Assembly: GCF_018734325.1 (NCBI RefSeq)
Contig: NZ_CP073754.1
Coordinates: forward strand, 1,674,001-1,738,000
Direction: 5' to 3'
Origin: Methylomonas paludis
GTDB taxonomy: Bacteria; Pseudomonadota; Gammaproteobacteria; Methylococcales; Methylomonadaceae
Length of the DNA stretch: 64,000 nt
Part shown: one piece after another, positions 16,787-26,192 of the stretch
Layout: the number at the start of each line of letters is the position of its first letter
Numbering within the stretch: position 1 is the first letter of the stretch
Translations under genes and position numbers: made by a program
The notes under the pieces: model-generated
The model's database searches: none
What the model was told of the DNA's origin: nothing
What the model saw: only the letters and a program-made list of their open reading frames with translations

Positions 16787-18100
16787 ATGCAATTTTCAGA
16801 ACTAGGCTTGTCCGCGCAACTACTCAGTGCTGTTGCCGAACAAGGCTACCAAACCCCAACGCCTATTCAGGCTCAAGCCATACCAGCTATCCTTAAAGGT
16901 CGCGATGTGCTGGCAGGGGCGCAGACCGGCACCGGCAAAACCGCCGGCTTTACCTTACCGCTGCTGCATTTGCTGCAACAACAAGCCATCCCACCCAAAC
17001 CCCGTCCACCGCGGGTATTGATACTGACACCAACCCGCGAACTGACATTGCAGGTTTATGAAAGCGTCTGTAATTATGGTAAACATTTGCCCTTTTTTGC
17101 TGAAGCAATCTATGGCGGCGTCAGCATCAAACCACAAATCCAAAGCCTGCAACGCGGTGCCGATATCATTGTTGCCACCCCTGGACGCTTACTGGATTTA
17201 ATCAACCAGAATTATTTAAGCCTGGCTAAAATTGAGTATTTTGTGCTGGACGAAGCCGATCGCATGCTGGACTTGGGCTTTATTACCGATATTCGCAAAA
17301 TCCTTAAGCTGTTGCCTAAGCAACGCCAAAATCTGCTGTTTTCCGCCACTTATGCACCGGAAATCAGCACACTGGCCGAACAAATCCTCAATAATCCAGT
17401 GGAAATATCAGTTGCGGTACGCAATGCCGCCGCAGACAGTGTGGCCCAGCAAATTTACCCGGTCAAACGCGAACAAAAACGCGAACTGCTGTCTTACCTG
17501 ATCGGCAGCCAAAACTGGCGTCAGGTGCTGATTTTTGTCCGCACCAAACACGGTGCCGACCGGTTGACCAAGCAACTGATACAAGATGGTATCCGCAGCG
17601 CTGCATTGCATGGTGACAAAAGTCAGGGTGCCAGAGTACGGGCTTTGGATGATTTTAAATCCGGTCGCGTGACGGCCTTGATTGCCACCGACATTGCCGC
17701 ACGGGGTCTGGATATTGATCAACTGCCACATGTAGTGAATTTTGATTTGCCGCAAGTGCCGGAAGATTATGTGCATCGGATCGGCAGAACCGGCCGAGCC
17801 GGTGCGGAAGGTCAGGCCATTTCCCTGGTTGACCAGGAAGAAGCCTATTTATTGGCCGGGATAGAAAAAGTGTTGAAACGCCAAATTCCACGGGTGGCCG
17901 ATACCGGCTACGACCGGGTGACGCTGGACACCAATGCGCCTAAGCCCAAAGCCAAACCCCAACAGCAAAGACCTGCCCGTCCGCCACATGCTGGTCGTGC
18001 CGATCATACCGGTAAACGTCCGCCTCACAGCGGTAACCGTCCGGAGCGCGGCAGCAGCCGGGATGATGCCCGAGCGGGTCGTGGTGCCAGAGGCCGTTAA
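16787..18100 (+). CDS. rhlE: ATP-dependent RNA helicase RhlE
   Basis: A DEAD-box helicase of 437 residues acting on ribosomal RNA and mRNA. The Q motif [17 protein letters not shown], motif [17 protein letters not shown], motif [27 protein letters not shown] and motif [12 protein letters not shown] are all intact. The C-terminal 65 residues are basic and low in complexity ([20 protein letters not shown] and [17 protein letters not shown]), as is usual for RhlE. A clear terminator follows. Confidence 0.95.
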   Translation: MQFSELGLSAQLLSAVAEQGYQTPTPIQAQAIPAILKGRDVLAGAQTGTGKTAGFTLPLLHLLQQQAIPPKPRPPRVLILTPTRELTLQVYESVCNYGKHLPFFAEAIYGGVSIKPQIQSLQRGADIIVATPGRLLDLINQNYLSLAKIEYFVLDEADRMLDLGFITDIRKILKLLPKQRQNLLFSATYAPEISTLAEQILNNPVEISVAVRNAAADSVAQQIYPVKREQKRELLSYLIGSQNWRQVLIFVRTKHGADRLTKQLIQDGIRSAALHGDKSQGARVRALDDFKSGRVTALIATDIAARGLDIDQLPHVVNFDLPQVPEDYVHRIGRTGRAGAEGQAISLVDQEEAYLLAGIEKVLKRQIPRVADTGYDRVTLDTNAPKPKAKPQQQRPARPPHAGRADHTGKRPPHSGNRPERGSSRDDARAGRGARGR

Positions 18101-18121
18101 ACGCGCTATCTAGTCAGACTG

Positions 18122-18149
18122 AATGGGCAGCTTGATAGGGCTGCCCATT
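18122..18149 (+). terminator. Terminator after rhlE
   Basis: AATGGGCAG and CTGCCCATT pair perfectly around a 10-base loop, 21 bases after the rhlE stop, followed by TT. Confidence 0.65.
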
Positions 18150-18202
18150 TCCAGATTATTCAGCATCACGTTGAATGGACTTTTAAACCAGTATTTAGCT
18201 GT

Positions 18203-18238
18203 GAATGATGCGCTGCACTCGTTTAGCACATTCTACAA
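18203..18238 (-). repeat. REP-like repeat, family A
   Basis: GAATGATGCGCTGCACTCGT then TTAGCACATTCTACAA is the reverse complement of the family A unit (GTAGGATGTGCTGAACGCAG then TGAAGCGCATCAATC). Other copies lie at 20485-20523, 21247-21282, 30140-30176, 44633-45003 (tandem) and 55461-55498. Confidence 0.75.
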
Positions 18239-18272
18239 CTGCCTGTTTTTTAAAAAGATACTTGGGTGCTGA

Positions 18273-18645
18273 CTATTGCAAGGAGTGCAAGCCGATCAAA
18301 TTACTTTCGGTATCATGCACCAAAGCAATAAAACCATATTCGCCAATCGCGGTTTTAGCTCTAAAAATCCCACCGCCAAACTCACTGGCCCTATCAGCTT
18401 CCACCGCACAATCCTGGCAATGAAAGTACAATCGTACTGTTACCACCGCTGCCTACCCCATCCATTTTTACCAAAGCCCCGGTTCCTAAACCGCTTTCAG
18501 TTTTGGGAAACCCCCATAATTCCAGGCCCGGCAACGGTGCATTGAGTTTTTCCAAGGTGAGCTGAAATACCGCTTCATAAAATTGTTTGGCACGGGCTAT
18601 ATCCTGCACATAAATTTCAAACCAAACTGCTGGATTAGTATTCAT
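18273..18645 (-). pseudogene. VOC (glyoxalase/bleomycin-resistance) family gene with frameshift
   Basis: The first 75 or so residues, MNTNPAVWFEIYVQDIARAK through GSGGNSTIVL, are an ordinary N-terminal VOC half. The frame then ends early at 18394. In a neighbouring frame the expected continuation is present: YFHCQDCAVEADRASEFGGG and TAIGEYGFIALVHDTESNLI, followed by GLHSLQ and a stop at 18273. The total length of 373 bases is 3n+1, so one extra base (or two missing) near 18425 explains the break. Joined, the protein would be about 124 residues with the usual metal-ligand glutamate and the C-terminal ALVHDTESNLIGLHS. The lesion could be real or a sequencing error. Confidence 0.85.
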
Positions 18646-19482
18646 AAGAATTCCTCGTCAATTATTGAAATTATTCCATACCATAACTCTCTGATATGGT
18701 AGGACTTGACAAATAATTTAACAAATTTGCTTGACACGCGTATGACTTTGTTTTATTGTCAAGCCGAAAGTCACGGAAATGTAACATTTCAAAACTCCGG
18801 GCTTTCAGACCTTGATCATACTTATGCAATTTAATAAGTTAGTCGGGTTATAGCAGGCAACGGTCGCTGTTGTTTGTGGGGGATCAGGTTTCTTTCCCGT
18901 TCCTGGTTTCTGCTTAGAACAGCGATTTCCTTAAAAATATTTTGCTCAATAATGATACAAATTCGTTTTTTCGTGAAGTTTAACTTTAATCGGAGAGCCA
19001 ATAATTTGCAAAATTTTATTTATCAGTAGTTTGTTTATCGCACTATAGTTTTTAACTATATCTGTATCGTTAATCGATACTAGTTGAAGTTTAAACGGCT
19101 CAGGTTTTGTTTTTGCTGTATTGGCACTGCAAACCGAAGGCCACTGTAAATAAGTTACCTGCTGTACCATGCCGGCTGTTGATTTAGCAGTCGGCATGTT
19201 TCAACACCCTAAACCAGCACTGGTTTGGTTTATCTGTCAAGTCCTCGATACTATCCCTAACAAAGTCCAGCGTGTTTTCCATCAGATGTTTTCATCATTG
19301 TCCGCAATTTTTATTAAGACAGTTCAGCGCCGAAAATCTGATCAGGTAATTTCAACTTAATTTATAAACACTGAAATAAAAAGATTTTCAGCGAAGGAAT
19401 ACAATCAAGCAAATGCGTGGACAAAGATTGTATAGCCTTCTAATATTCTTACTCATTTCTTACCATAATCAATGGAGTCGTT
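18646..19482. other. AT-rich interval, one doubtful ORF
   Basis: No convincing gene. A minus-strand frame at 18946-19197 (83 residues, beginning MPTAKSTAGMVQQVTYLQWP) has mixed composition and no recognised motif, and its Shine-Dalgarno context is poor. I treat it as unsupported. The interval separates the broken VOC gene from the broken VapBC-type locus. Confidence 0.4.
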
Positions 19483-19732
19483 ATGGAATCGACCAAAATT
19501 TCCAGCAAAGGCCAAGGATTATCCCCAAACATTTGCGTTCGATTTACCATTGGCAGGCTGACCAAGAACTGTCCGTGATCGATACTGGCGACGGTATTTA
19601 ACACCTTTTACCGAAGTGAGTCTGGATGATGTGGCGAGCTATCTGTCCCACCAGGGTAAGGCGAAGTCCATTGAGGAAATGGAGAACGCGATTAATCTTG
19701 GCCTTAAGGCGCAACTGAATGATTGCGATTGA
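19483..19732 (+). pseudogene. AbrB/VapB-type antitoxin gene with two frameshifts
   Basis: The start MESTKISSKGQ is the SpoVT/AbrB-fold N-terminus. Two one-base deletions break the frame. The product continues in other frames as IIPKHLRSIYHWQADQELSV followed by IDTGDGI, then LTPFTEVSLDDVASYL and KAKSIEEMENAINLGLKAQL, ending DCD and a stop at 19730-19732. Reassembled, this is a normal antitoxin of about 85 residues. It overlaps the start of the toxin remnant by 14 bases, the classic TA arrangement. Confidence 0.8.
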
Positions 19733-19915
19733 TACCAATAGCATCGTACGGCTGCTGACTCGCGACGATGTAGAACAGTATGAAAGGCTTATAAACTATT
19801 TAAAAAACAGGAGATATTCATAAACGACACCGTCATTCTAGAAACAGAATGGGTGCTGCGGTTGGTTTACATATCTGCCAAACGCATAACTGATCGAGAA
19901 GTTCTAAGCCCCTAG
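19719..19915 (+). pseudogene. PIN-domain (VapC) toxin remnant
   Basis: MIAIDTNSIVRLLTRDD is the N-terminal PIN strand with the first catalytic aspartate. The frame stops after 34 codons. The next PIN element, IFINDTVILETEWVLRLVYI, with the conserved glutamate, follows in a neighbouring frame. The C-terminal half with the remaining acidic residues is missing after 19915. The gene is therefore both frameshifted (in an A-run near 19805) and truncated. PIN toxins are ribonucleases, and this copy cannot make one. Confidence 0.8.
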
Positions 19916-20110
19916 GATGCCGCGCAAAGTTCCCGATTGATGCGTATCACTGCGTTCCGCCTTATCCGTCAATCGACCGCTAGTTTCAAAAATGATTTTT
20001 GTCTACCCGCAACTAAATATCGGATATATCAGTTTTATTGCTTGACCGGGAACTTTTTTGCGTGTCAGTGACCAGAATAGCATCGTCACCAAATAAGAAG
20101 GTCGTTACGC

Positions 20111-20443
20111 ATGCAGCTTAAACATTCCTCGCAAGCAACATTTAATCTTGATGTATTTTTCCAGCAAGCCATCAATGCAGACAGCCTGGTCAAATTAACA
20201 GAATGGACGGGTTACCCGGTGAGTCTGAGTAAGGTAGAGCAGTTAGCCTATAGAAACGGTGAGACGGCTTATTTCGTCAGTATCAGTGCCCAGCCGGAAG
20301 CCGAAGCCAAGATTATCCAGGGCCTGTGGCAACATCTGCGGATACCGCTAGTCGCTTATGCCGGTTTTACCCACAACTATCAAAGTTGCAATCGCTGGAT
20401 GGCCGATGATCACGGTGTGAGCTGCGCTACCATTACAGTCTAA
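20111..20443 (+). CDS. Hypothetical protein
   Basis: A 110-residue soluble protein starting MQLKHSSQATFNLDVFFQQA, with GAAGG about 8 bases before the ATG. No signal peptide, membrane segment or known motif is visible. Base composition resembles the local chromosome and the third-position pattern is protein-like, so I consider it probably real. It stands alone between decayed TA genes and a REP repeat. Confidence 0.5.
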   Translation: MQLKHSSQATFNLDVFFQQAINADSLVKLTEWTGYPVSLSKVEQLAYRNGETAYFVSISAQPEAEAKIIQGLWQHLRIPLVAYAGFTHNYQSCNRWMADDHGVSCATITV

Positions 20444-20484
20444 GCGCGTACGCTGAGTAGTTACACCAACCAGATATTGAAGGC

Positions 20485-20523
20485 ATAGGATGTGCTGAAC
20501 GTACGTAGTGAAGCGCATCAATC
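20485..20523 (+). repeat. REP-like repeat, family A
   Basis: ATAGGATGTGCTGAACG then TACGTAGTGAAGCGCATCAATC, a family A unit with a short insertion in the loop. Confidence 0.7.
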
Positions 20524-20570
20524 ACGAACCATGCGCCTGCTTGCATCGGCACATCCAATTTAAAACAAAA

Positions 20571-21056
20571 CTAGCCGTTCATCACCAGATTGACATTATT
20601 GGTGACAACCCAACTGTAAAACGATACCGCCGAGGCCAGCGTAGCGGTATTCCAGCGGCTTTTCATTTTATGCCGGGTACAGAACAAAAAGGCGATAGCC
20701 AGTAAAATCACGAACTTGACCATGGTAATGGACATGCCCAGACCGATATGTTCGGCGCAAAAATTGAGTAGTGGATTGACTTCATTGACATCCGCAAAAC
20801 ACAGGCCAATATAGGTAATGGCACCATCTGCGACTTGTAACAAGCCAAATAATACAATCAATATCACATTAATATTGTTTCTAAGCAGCAGGCGCTGCAA
20901 ATCGGCATTTTTAAGATGACGGATCAGCCCAATTTCGTAACGCTTGGCGATCAGTACATTATGGATAAAGGTTTGGCTTCTTAAAAAAACGTGGTTAAGC
21001 AGGGGGCGGAGGCTGGATACAAGGGATGCTGCACTAGGCATAAGGGGTATTTTCAT
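20571..21056 (-). CDS. DUF5658-like small membrane protein
   Basis: A 161-residue protein with three hydrophobic segments in the C-terminal 105 residues: VILIVLFGLLQVADGAITYI, MSITMVKFVILLAIAFLF and ASAVSFYSWVVTNNVNLV. The D-x(n)-T-Y and NEVNPLL motifs in the first loop fit the DUF5658 family. The basic N-terminal 50 residues may be cytoplasmic, or the true start may be at a later codon. Function unknown. It lies next to mprF on the same strand, downstream by about 240 bases. Confidence 0.65.
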   Translation of the reverse strand: MKIPLMPSAASLVSSLRPLLNHVFLRSQTFIHNVLIAKRYEIGLIRHLKNADLQRLLLRNNINVILIVLFGLLQVADGAITYIGLCFADVNEVNPLLNFCAEHIGLGMSITMVKFVILLAIAFLFCTRHKMKSRWNTATLASAVSFYSWVVTNNVNLVMNG

Positions 21057-21246
21057 GGTTACTCGCTGGGTCAGATTGCTGAGTCGCCGTTAGCTTACCA
21101 CGAATTACAGGGTATGCTTATATATAAATACCACTAGCCACAAAATAAAAATGTTAAAAACAAAAACTCACGCCGATTTCAGATAAAAATATAGTTATTA
21201 CTCAGCGTAAGCTTGAATTTCTGCTTTTTAACCAAGTAATTGGCCT

Positions 21247-21282
21247 CGAATGATGCGCAGCACTGCGTTTAGCACATCCTAC
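21247..21282 (-). repeat. REP-like repeat, family A
   Basis: CGAATGATGCGCAGCACTGC then GTTTAGCACATCCTACCA, reverse orientation, between the DUF5658-like gene and mprF. Confidence 0.7.
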
Positions 21283-21295
21283 CAATCGCCGCAGA

Positions 21296-23884
21296 TCATT
21301 TGGCTAACATCCCGCGCCAGCCGTTGGCGATCAGCCGGGCGATGCTTAATAATATCAGCGGAGCGGAAATACCGGCGGGTGCCGCCAAGTAATGCGGCTG
21401 CCATTGTGGCGAAAACTTTTCCTTATAAGCGTACAGGCCTTCAAAGTTATAAAACTGCTCGCCCAGATCAAAAATAGCCGTCCCCAGCTTATGCCATAAC
21501 GGCGCCAAGGGCCGCCGCTCCAGACCAGCCAGCGGCGCCATACCCAGTGAAAACCAGCGGTACTGTTCGGCCTGGCCCCATAACAGTAATTCGGCAAACA
21601 AAAAGTCCATAATGCCTTTCGGGCTGTCCGGGTGGTAACGCATCAAATCTATCGACAGTTCCTGATGATTAATAGTCTGAAACAGATTGGCAAAAGCCAT
21701 GATCCGGCCAGTTTCATCCTTAATCACAGCAACACCGGTGCGGCGCAGATAAGCTTCGGAAAAATAGCCCAGTGAAAAACCTTTCTCACGAGTATGTTTA
21801 TGGGCCAGCCAGGCATCGGAGATTTCCCGCAGCCGGGGCAGGGCAGTTTCCAGTTCGGCAGCGGCCAGCACTTCAAAACGATAAGCCAGTTTGGTAAATT
21901 TATTAATACTGCTGCGCAAATCTACCCGGTGTTTGCCTTGCAGATTAAAACCGGCCAATTCCACATTAGCCGCTTCCCCCAGCTTGAACAGCGATAAACC
22001 CAAATCCAGATAAAACGGCAAAAATTCCGGGCTAACCTGATAAAACACCGGTTTGGCCCCATACTGGTCTGCCAGCTCACGGAATTGCCAGAGCAGATTT
22101 TCGATAGCGGATTTAGCACCCACCGGATCACTCATGGCGATCCAGTAATTTGAGGTGATGGCAAACATAATAAATGCGGTGCGTTCCTTATTCCACAACA
22201 GGCGTTTGTCGCCAACCAAGGCCAGAAAGCCTTCGGTATGCTCACATTGCTGCACCAGTTGCCGGGCTTCTTCCAATTCAGCGGCACTGGGTGCCGCAAA
22301 CTTTTGGGGCGGGGCAATACTTAACAGACGGGAAATGCCATAACACAAACACACCACAGTCAGCAGTAATAGCGCCCGCAAAAACCGGGGAGCATTGCCG
22401 TCATAGGAAAACTGCCACCATAACTCGTGGGTGTATTCCACATCCTGATAAGCAAATAAACCTATCCAGATACTGGCGGCCAGCACCATAGCCACTGAAG
22501 CCAGCCAGGGTTTGCTGAATGACACACGCAACAGTGAAGACTGGCGTTGAAAATGGCTGCGGGTAGGCAGCATCAGCAGCAATATTACACTTAACAGCAA
22601 AGCTTCACGCCAATCCAGCCCCTTTAATAAGGAGACCACAATACCCAGGCTTAACAATAAAATACTGGCATACCAGGCGGCATCAATTTTCAGGCGTATG
22701 CCACGGCTTAAAAACAGTAACAACAGACCGATCAAACTGCCGATCAGATGCGAAAACTCAATGATCGGTAATGGCAATTGGCTTAGCCAGTCCAGCGCCG
22801 TGGAATTAGCCGGAATGGAACCGGAAATCAACAATACGCCGCCGGCAAACAGTAATAACAGCGCATACAATTGCGGCACAGTGGCAGCCAACAAACGCCG
22901 CAAGCCCAGACTACTTTCCGAAATCTGCACCCGCCGACTGTAAATCTCATAACTCAGTAAACCTGCTCCAGCCAGCAGCAGCGGCAGAAAATAATAAACC
23001 GCCCGGTACAGCAGCAAAGCGCCGATCAGCACCAAATGTTCATTGTGATTTTCAATATCACTCATCAGCCATAAAAACGCACTTTCAAACACGCCGATGC
23101 CGCCCGGCACCTGACTGATCACACCCAATACCTGCGCCACCACAAACACCACCAGAAACGCGCCGAAATCCATAGGCAATTTGCCTAGCAGCAGCACCCA
23201 CAACACCAGCGAGGACAGCACCACATCAGCGCTGGCAATCAGAGTTTGCCAGACCGCCATTTGCGGAGTGGGCAAATACAGCTGAAAATCTTTAATCAAC
23301 AGCGGCTTGCGCCAGAACAATACCGCCAGCCAGTAACCGAGTAAGGTCAGCGTACAAACCAGGCTTAGCCAATGAATCTGCACCGGCTCCTGGACACCTT
23401 GTGCCAGATAGTAAGGCAAAATCAGGCTGCCGATCAATCCCAGTGTTAAAGCCCCCAGCAGATAAGTCAGGGTTTGGAACAGGGAAATCTTAATCACATC
23501 CCAGCCCGGCACCCCCCATTTTGAATAAAACCGGTAACGTATCGAACCGCCTGCCGCCCAGGCATGGCCAGTATTATTACTGATGGCATAACTTAATAAA
23601 GCCGCCGCCAACATTTTTATCAGCGGAATATTGTTATGCCCGGTAAACCGCAACGCCAGCCAGTCGTAGCCCACCAGCACCAGATAATTCACCACCGTCA
23701 AGCCAAAAGCCAGACCGATAATCCATTGTGGTGTAGCCTGCAAAGTGTCGAAAATTTCGCTTAAATCATGCGCCTGTAATTGGCGATGAACCAGATACAG
23801 CGCCGCGCAAAACAGCAGCAGCGGCAAAAATTGGCTCAGCTTAAGCAGATAGCGATGCAGGGTAGTGGCGTTAAACATAATCAA
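21296..23884 (-). CDS. mprF: Phosphatidylglycerol lysyltransferase/flippase MprF
   Basis: Transfers an aminoacyl group (usually lysyl) from charged tRNA to phosphatidylglycerol and flips the product to the outer leaflet, lowering membrane negative charge. The 862 residues match the full two-domain form: about 14 membrane segments in residues 1-520, including SQVPGGIGVFESAFL typical of the flippase domain, then a DUF2156 synthase domain (residues about 545-830) with LALVGDKRLLWNKERTAFIM, AMSDPVG and SIDLMRYHPDSPKGIMDFLF. The aminoacyl donor is inferred. An AcvB/VirJ-like gene, whose relatives act on the same lipid, lies upstream on the same strand beyond an insertion. Confidence 0.93.
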   Translation of the reverse strand: MIMFNATTLHRYLLKLSQFLPLLLFCAALYLVHRQLQAHDLSEIFDTLQATPQWIIGLAFGLTVVNYLVLVGYDWLALRFTGHNNIPLIKMLAAALLSYAISNNTGHAWAAGGSIRYRFYSKWGVPGWDVIKISLFQTLTYLLGALTLGLIGSLILPYYLAQGVQEPVQIHWLSLVCTLTLLGYWLAVLFWRKPLLIKDFQLYLPTPQMAVWQTLIASADVVLSSLVLWVLLLGKLPMDFGAFLVVFVVAQVLGVISQVPGGIGVFESAFLWLMSDIENHNEHLVLIGALLLYRAVYYFLPLLLAGAGLLSYEIYSRRVQISESSLGLRRLLAATVPQLYALLLLFAGGVLLISGSIPANSTALDWLSQLPLPIIEFSHLIGSLIGLLLLFLSRGIRLKIDAAWYASILLLSLGIVVSLLKGLDWREALLLSVILLLMLPTRSHFQRQSSLLRVSFSKPWLASVAMVLAASIWIGLFAYQDVEYTHELWWQFSYDGNAPRFLRALLLLTVVCLCYGISRLLSIAPPQKFAAPSAAELEEARQLVQQCEHTEGFLALVGDKRLLWNKERTAFIMFAITSNYWIAMSDPVGAKSAIENLLWQFRELADQYGAKPVFYQVSPEFLPFYLDLGLSLFKLGEAANVELAGFNLQGKHRVDLRSSINKFTKLAYRFEVLAAAELETALPRLREISDAWLAHKHTREKGFSLGYFSEAYLRRTGVAVIKDETGRIMAFANLFQTINHQELSIDLMRYHPDSPKGIMDFLFAELLLWGQAEQYRWFSLGMAPLAGLERRPLAPLWHKLGTAIFDLGEQFYNFEGLYAYKEKFSPQWQPHYLAAPAGISAPLILLSIARLIANGWRGMLAK

Positions 23885-24088
23885 TTAACAGCGGGTAGGG
23901 TGGTTCATGATAAGCGGGAAGTGATGAAAGTAGACATTTATTATTTGTCCATAGTTTCAGCACTGCGTCAGGCAAATGTAAGCACCGCTTTTTTCGTGGT
24001 AAACCGATAAAGTTTTATCCACGCATTCCAGAGCGTGGATGTAAAAAGGGTTGTCCTATTTCCGCTTATTCCACATGGCTGATGACAA

Positions 24089-24442
24089 TCATGCCACGAA
24101 CTTTGCCTCAATATCCTTTTTGCCGCGCATGGAGAAGATGCTTGTCAGTGCGGCTAAAAATAGCAAACCAGCATTGGGTAGTGGCGCAGGTATCGGGATA
24201 CTTGAAGGGGTGAGAAGGAAGGCATCGATCGCACCATTTTGATTGTTGACGGCAATACCTGTAATCTGACCAGAGTCGTTGATTGCCTGTGCAGTTTGTA
24301 GCGTCCAGTTAGGATTATTTAGCAATGAATTAAGGTCAGTCATCACACCGTTTTGCCAAATAAAAGCATGCTCCGTGATCGAACCTGTTAGGTTGGAAGC
24401 GCCGACAATCTGATCTTCATTATTAATGCCGTAGGCAACGCC
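24089..24442 (-). pseudogene. 3' part of a HAF-repeat protein with C-terminal membrane anchor
   Basis: The frame encodes GVAYGINNEDQIVGASNLTG and AFIWQNGVMTDLNSLLNNPN, the alternating GINN...G and AFxW...DLN units of HAF-repeat (extracellular) proteins. It ends with PIPAPLPNAGLLFLAALTS, a PEP-CTERM-like anchor, and a basic tail. Its 5' part is gone: at about 24440 the sequence switches to a phage tail-fibre gene on the other strand. The original protein would have been several hundred residues. Confidence 0.75.
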
Positions 24443-24949
24443 GTTACCACTGCAGCGCCGACGTTTACGCCTGGTTCTGTGCCACCAAAAACGATTGTGA
24501 AAGGGACGAACCAGGCGTTGGACGTTGGCGATATTGCCGGTGCTGGTCATTGGCTGGAATTGCAATATGATTCTGTTAACGATAACTGGGTGTTATTGAA
24601 TCCTGCCACGGGGTTGAATAATGTATTTGTTGGCAGCAATCAATCACTTGATGTAAACGGATTTCAGAAATTTCCTGGTGGTTTGATAGAGCAATGGGGT
24701 GTATCTAGTGATTTTTCTGGCGAAGGTGCGCAATCAATTGTGCTGCCAATCCCATTTTCTAACAAAATATTAAACGTGCAAGCGACAGTTTTGCTATATG
24801 CAGATACTGTAACTGCTGATGAATTCGCACAAACATCTGGGTGGACTCCTGGCACTCCTGCTACTGGATTTGAGGTCTATATGCAGAGAACTGGCGGTGG
24901 TTCGTTTACCTGGCCACAGCGAATTGTTTGGCGAGCCAATGGATTTTAA
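24437..24949 (+). pseudogene. Phage tail-fibre C-terminal fragment
   Basis: An open frame without its own start reads TPGSVPPKTIVKGTNQALDV, GAGHWLELQYDSVNDNWVLL and NPATG, then GFQKFPGGLIEQWGVSSDF and TGFEVYMQRTGGG, ending WRANGF. The pattern KTIVKG...L...DIAGAGH...WVLLNPA is common in tail fibres, and the GGLIEQWG...end resembles the gp53-like fibre tip domain. The 5' portion is missing at the junction with the HAF-repeat gene. It is followed by Mu-like com and a DNA methylase, as in tail-fibre/DNA-modification ends of Mu-like prophages. Confidence 0.7.
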
Positions 24950-25082
24950 TGAGAGGTTAAACGGTGCGACCCGGCGAATGCAGCGAACATTCAACCGGGC
25001 CATCTTCGGCAGACTAAGCTGCGTCAGACCTAGACACCGCGCGTGTACACGCAGTGCTAGGCTATCACGCATAGCATTAAAA

Positions 25083-25289
25083 ATGGAAATTGTTCGATGT
25101 GGAAGTTGTAATCGTAAGTTGGCAGAAGGCGAATTTACGTGTTTATCAATTAAGTGTTCGCGTTGCGGAACTATGAATATTTTGAAGGCCTTTGAGCCTC
25201 TTATCAGAAAGCCTGGAGCTTCCGATCATGAGGTTAACTATGTCAAAGCCAATCATTCCCTGGCAGGGCGGCAAACGTCGCCTAGCTAA
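25083..25289 (+). CDS. com: Mu-like Com family zinc-finger regulator
   Basis: A 68-residue protein beginning MEIVRCGSCNRKLAEGEF with a four-cysteine zinc site (CGSC near residue 6-9 and CSRCG near 24-28). In phage Mu, Com is a small zinc-binding protein that activates translation of the DNA-modification gene mom by binding its mRNA. Here the next gene, an adenine methylase, overlaps the com 3' end by about 50 bases, matching the com-modification gene order. A perfect 12-bp palindrome, GCGTGTACACGC, lies about 30-40 bases upstream of the start. Confidence 0.8.
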   Translation: MEIVRCGSCNRKLAEGEFTCLSIKCSRCGTMNILKAFEPLIRKPGASDHEVNYVKANHSLAGRQTSPS

Positions 25290-26001
25290 ACACATTCTCC
25301 CGTTACTGGTTGATCATGAATGTTATGTAGAACCGTTCGCAGGTGGTGCGGCCATATTGTTTATGAAACAACAATCAGATGTGGAGGTTTTAAACGATAT
25401 CAACGGAGAGTTGATCAATTTGTATCGGATTGTTCAGCATCATTTGGAGGAGTTTGTTAAGCAATTTAAGTGGATTTTGATCAGTCGAGAGCATTTTGAC
25501 CGGCTAAAACATACACCAGAACATTCGTTGACTGATATACAACGAGCGGCCAGGTTCTTTTATTTGCAGAAGATGTCGTTTGGTGGAATTGTTTCTGGTC
25601 AAAGATTTGGTACAGCGACAACGTCCCCCCCGAGGCTGAATTTACTAAGAATTGAAGAAGATTTGTCAGCCGCTCATTTGCGGCTGGCCAGGGTCTTTAT
25701 TGAGCATTTAGCCTGGGATGATTGTATACGTCGTTATGACCGCCCTCATTCATTGTTTTATTGTGATCCACCGTATTGGGGCACTACTGGTTATGGTGTT
25801 GACTTTGAGTTTGAGAATTATGAGTTGATGGCTGAGCTGGCTAAAACTATCACAGGACGCATGATCATTTCGGTCAATGATATTCCCGAAATGCGAAAAG
25901 TGTTCGCAGGTTTGACTGTTGAGAGCGTGGCTATTAAATATACTGTTGGCGGTGCCGCGCGTGGAAGGGATACGGCTGAATTGATCGTGAAGAACTGGTA
26001 A
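25240..26001 (+). CDS. DNA adenine methyltransferase (D12 class, phage-derived)
   Basis: A 253-residue N6-adenine methyltransferase of the Dam/DpnM (alpha, D12) class. Motif I is IIPWQGGKRRLAKHILPLL followed by YVEPFAGGAAILF, and the catalytic DPPY motif is FYCDPPYWGTTGYG near residue 180. I take the ATG at 25240 (MSKPIIPWQGG, the usual N-terminus); ATGs at 25228 and upstream would lengthen it. The gene overlaps com. The motifs are intact, so it may be active even though the prophage is reduced to a remnant. Recognition sequence unknown. Confidence 0.88.
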   Translation: MSKPIIPWQGGKRRLAKHILPLLVDHECYVEPFAGGAAILFMKQQSDVEVLNDINGELINLYRIVQHHLEEFVKQFKWILISREHFDRLKHTPEHSLTDIQRAARFFYLQKMSFGGIVSGQRFGTATTSPPRLNLLRIEEDLSAAHLRLARVFIEHLAWDDCIRRYDRPHSLFYCDPPYWGTTGYGVDFEFENYELMAELAKTITGRMIISVNDIPEMRKVFAGLTVESVAIKYTVGGAARGRDTAELIVKNW

Positions 26002-26192
26002 GGCTTAATCTTTGTTAAATGTGCAATTATGTGTTGATATTTGCAAGTTAAAAATCCGGCAAATATCTCACAAAATTATGCGCAAATATCGCGCGGCGCT
26101 TCATCATGCACCATTTTCCCTGAGAAGTGATTGTCATAATTTGAAATGACAATTGCTAGAAATAGGTATTTTGTACATTTTAGAGGTGTGTC

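Noticed and set aside
18946-19197. Possible 83-residue protein
   Set aside because: No motif, poor start context and weak codon bias; kept only as a note in the interval entry.
22132-22491. Several ORFs inside mprF on either strand
   Set aside because: They are shadows of a long gene with continuous DUF2156 and flippase motifs.
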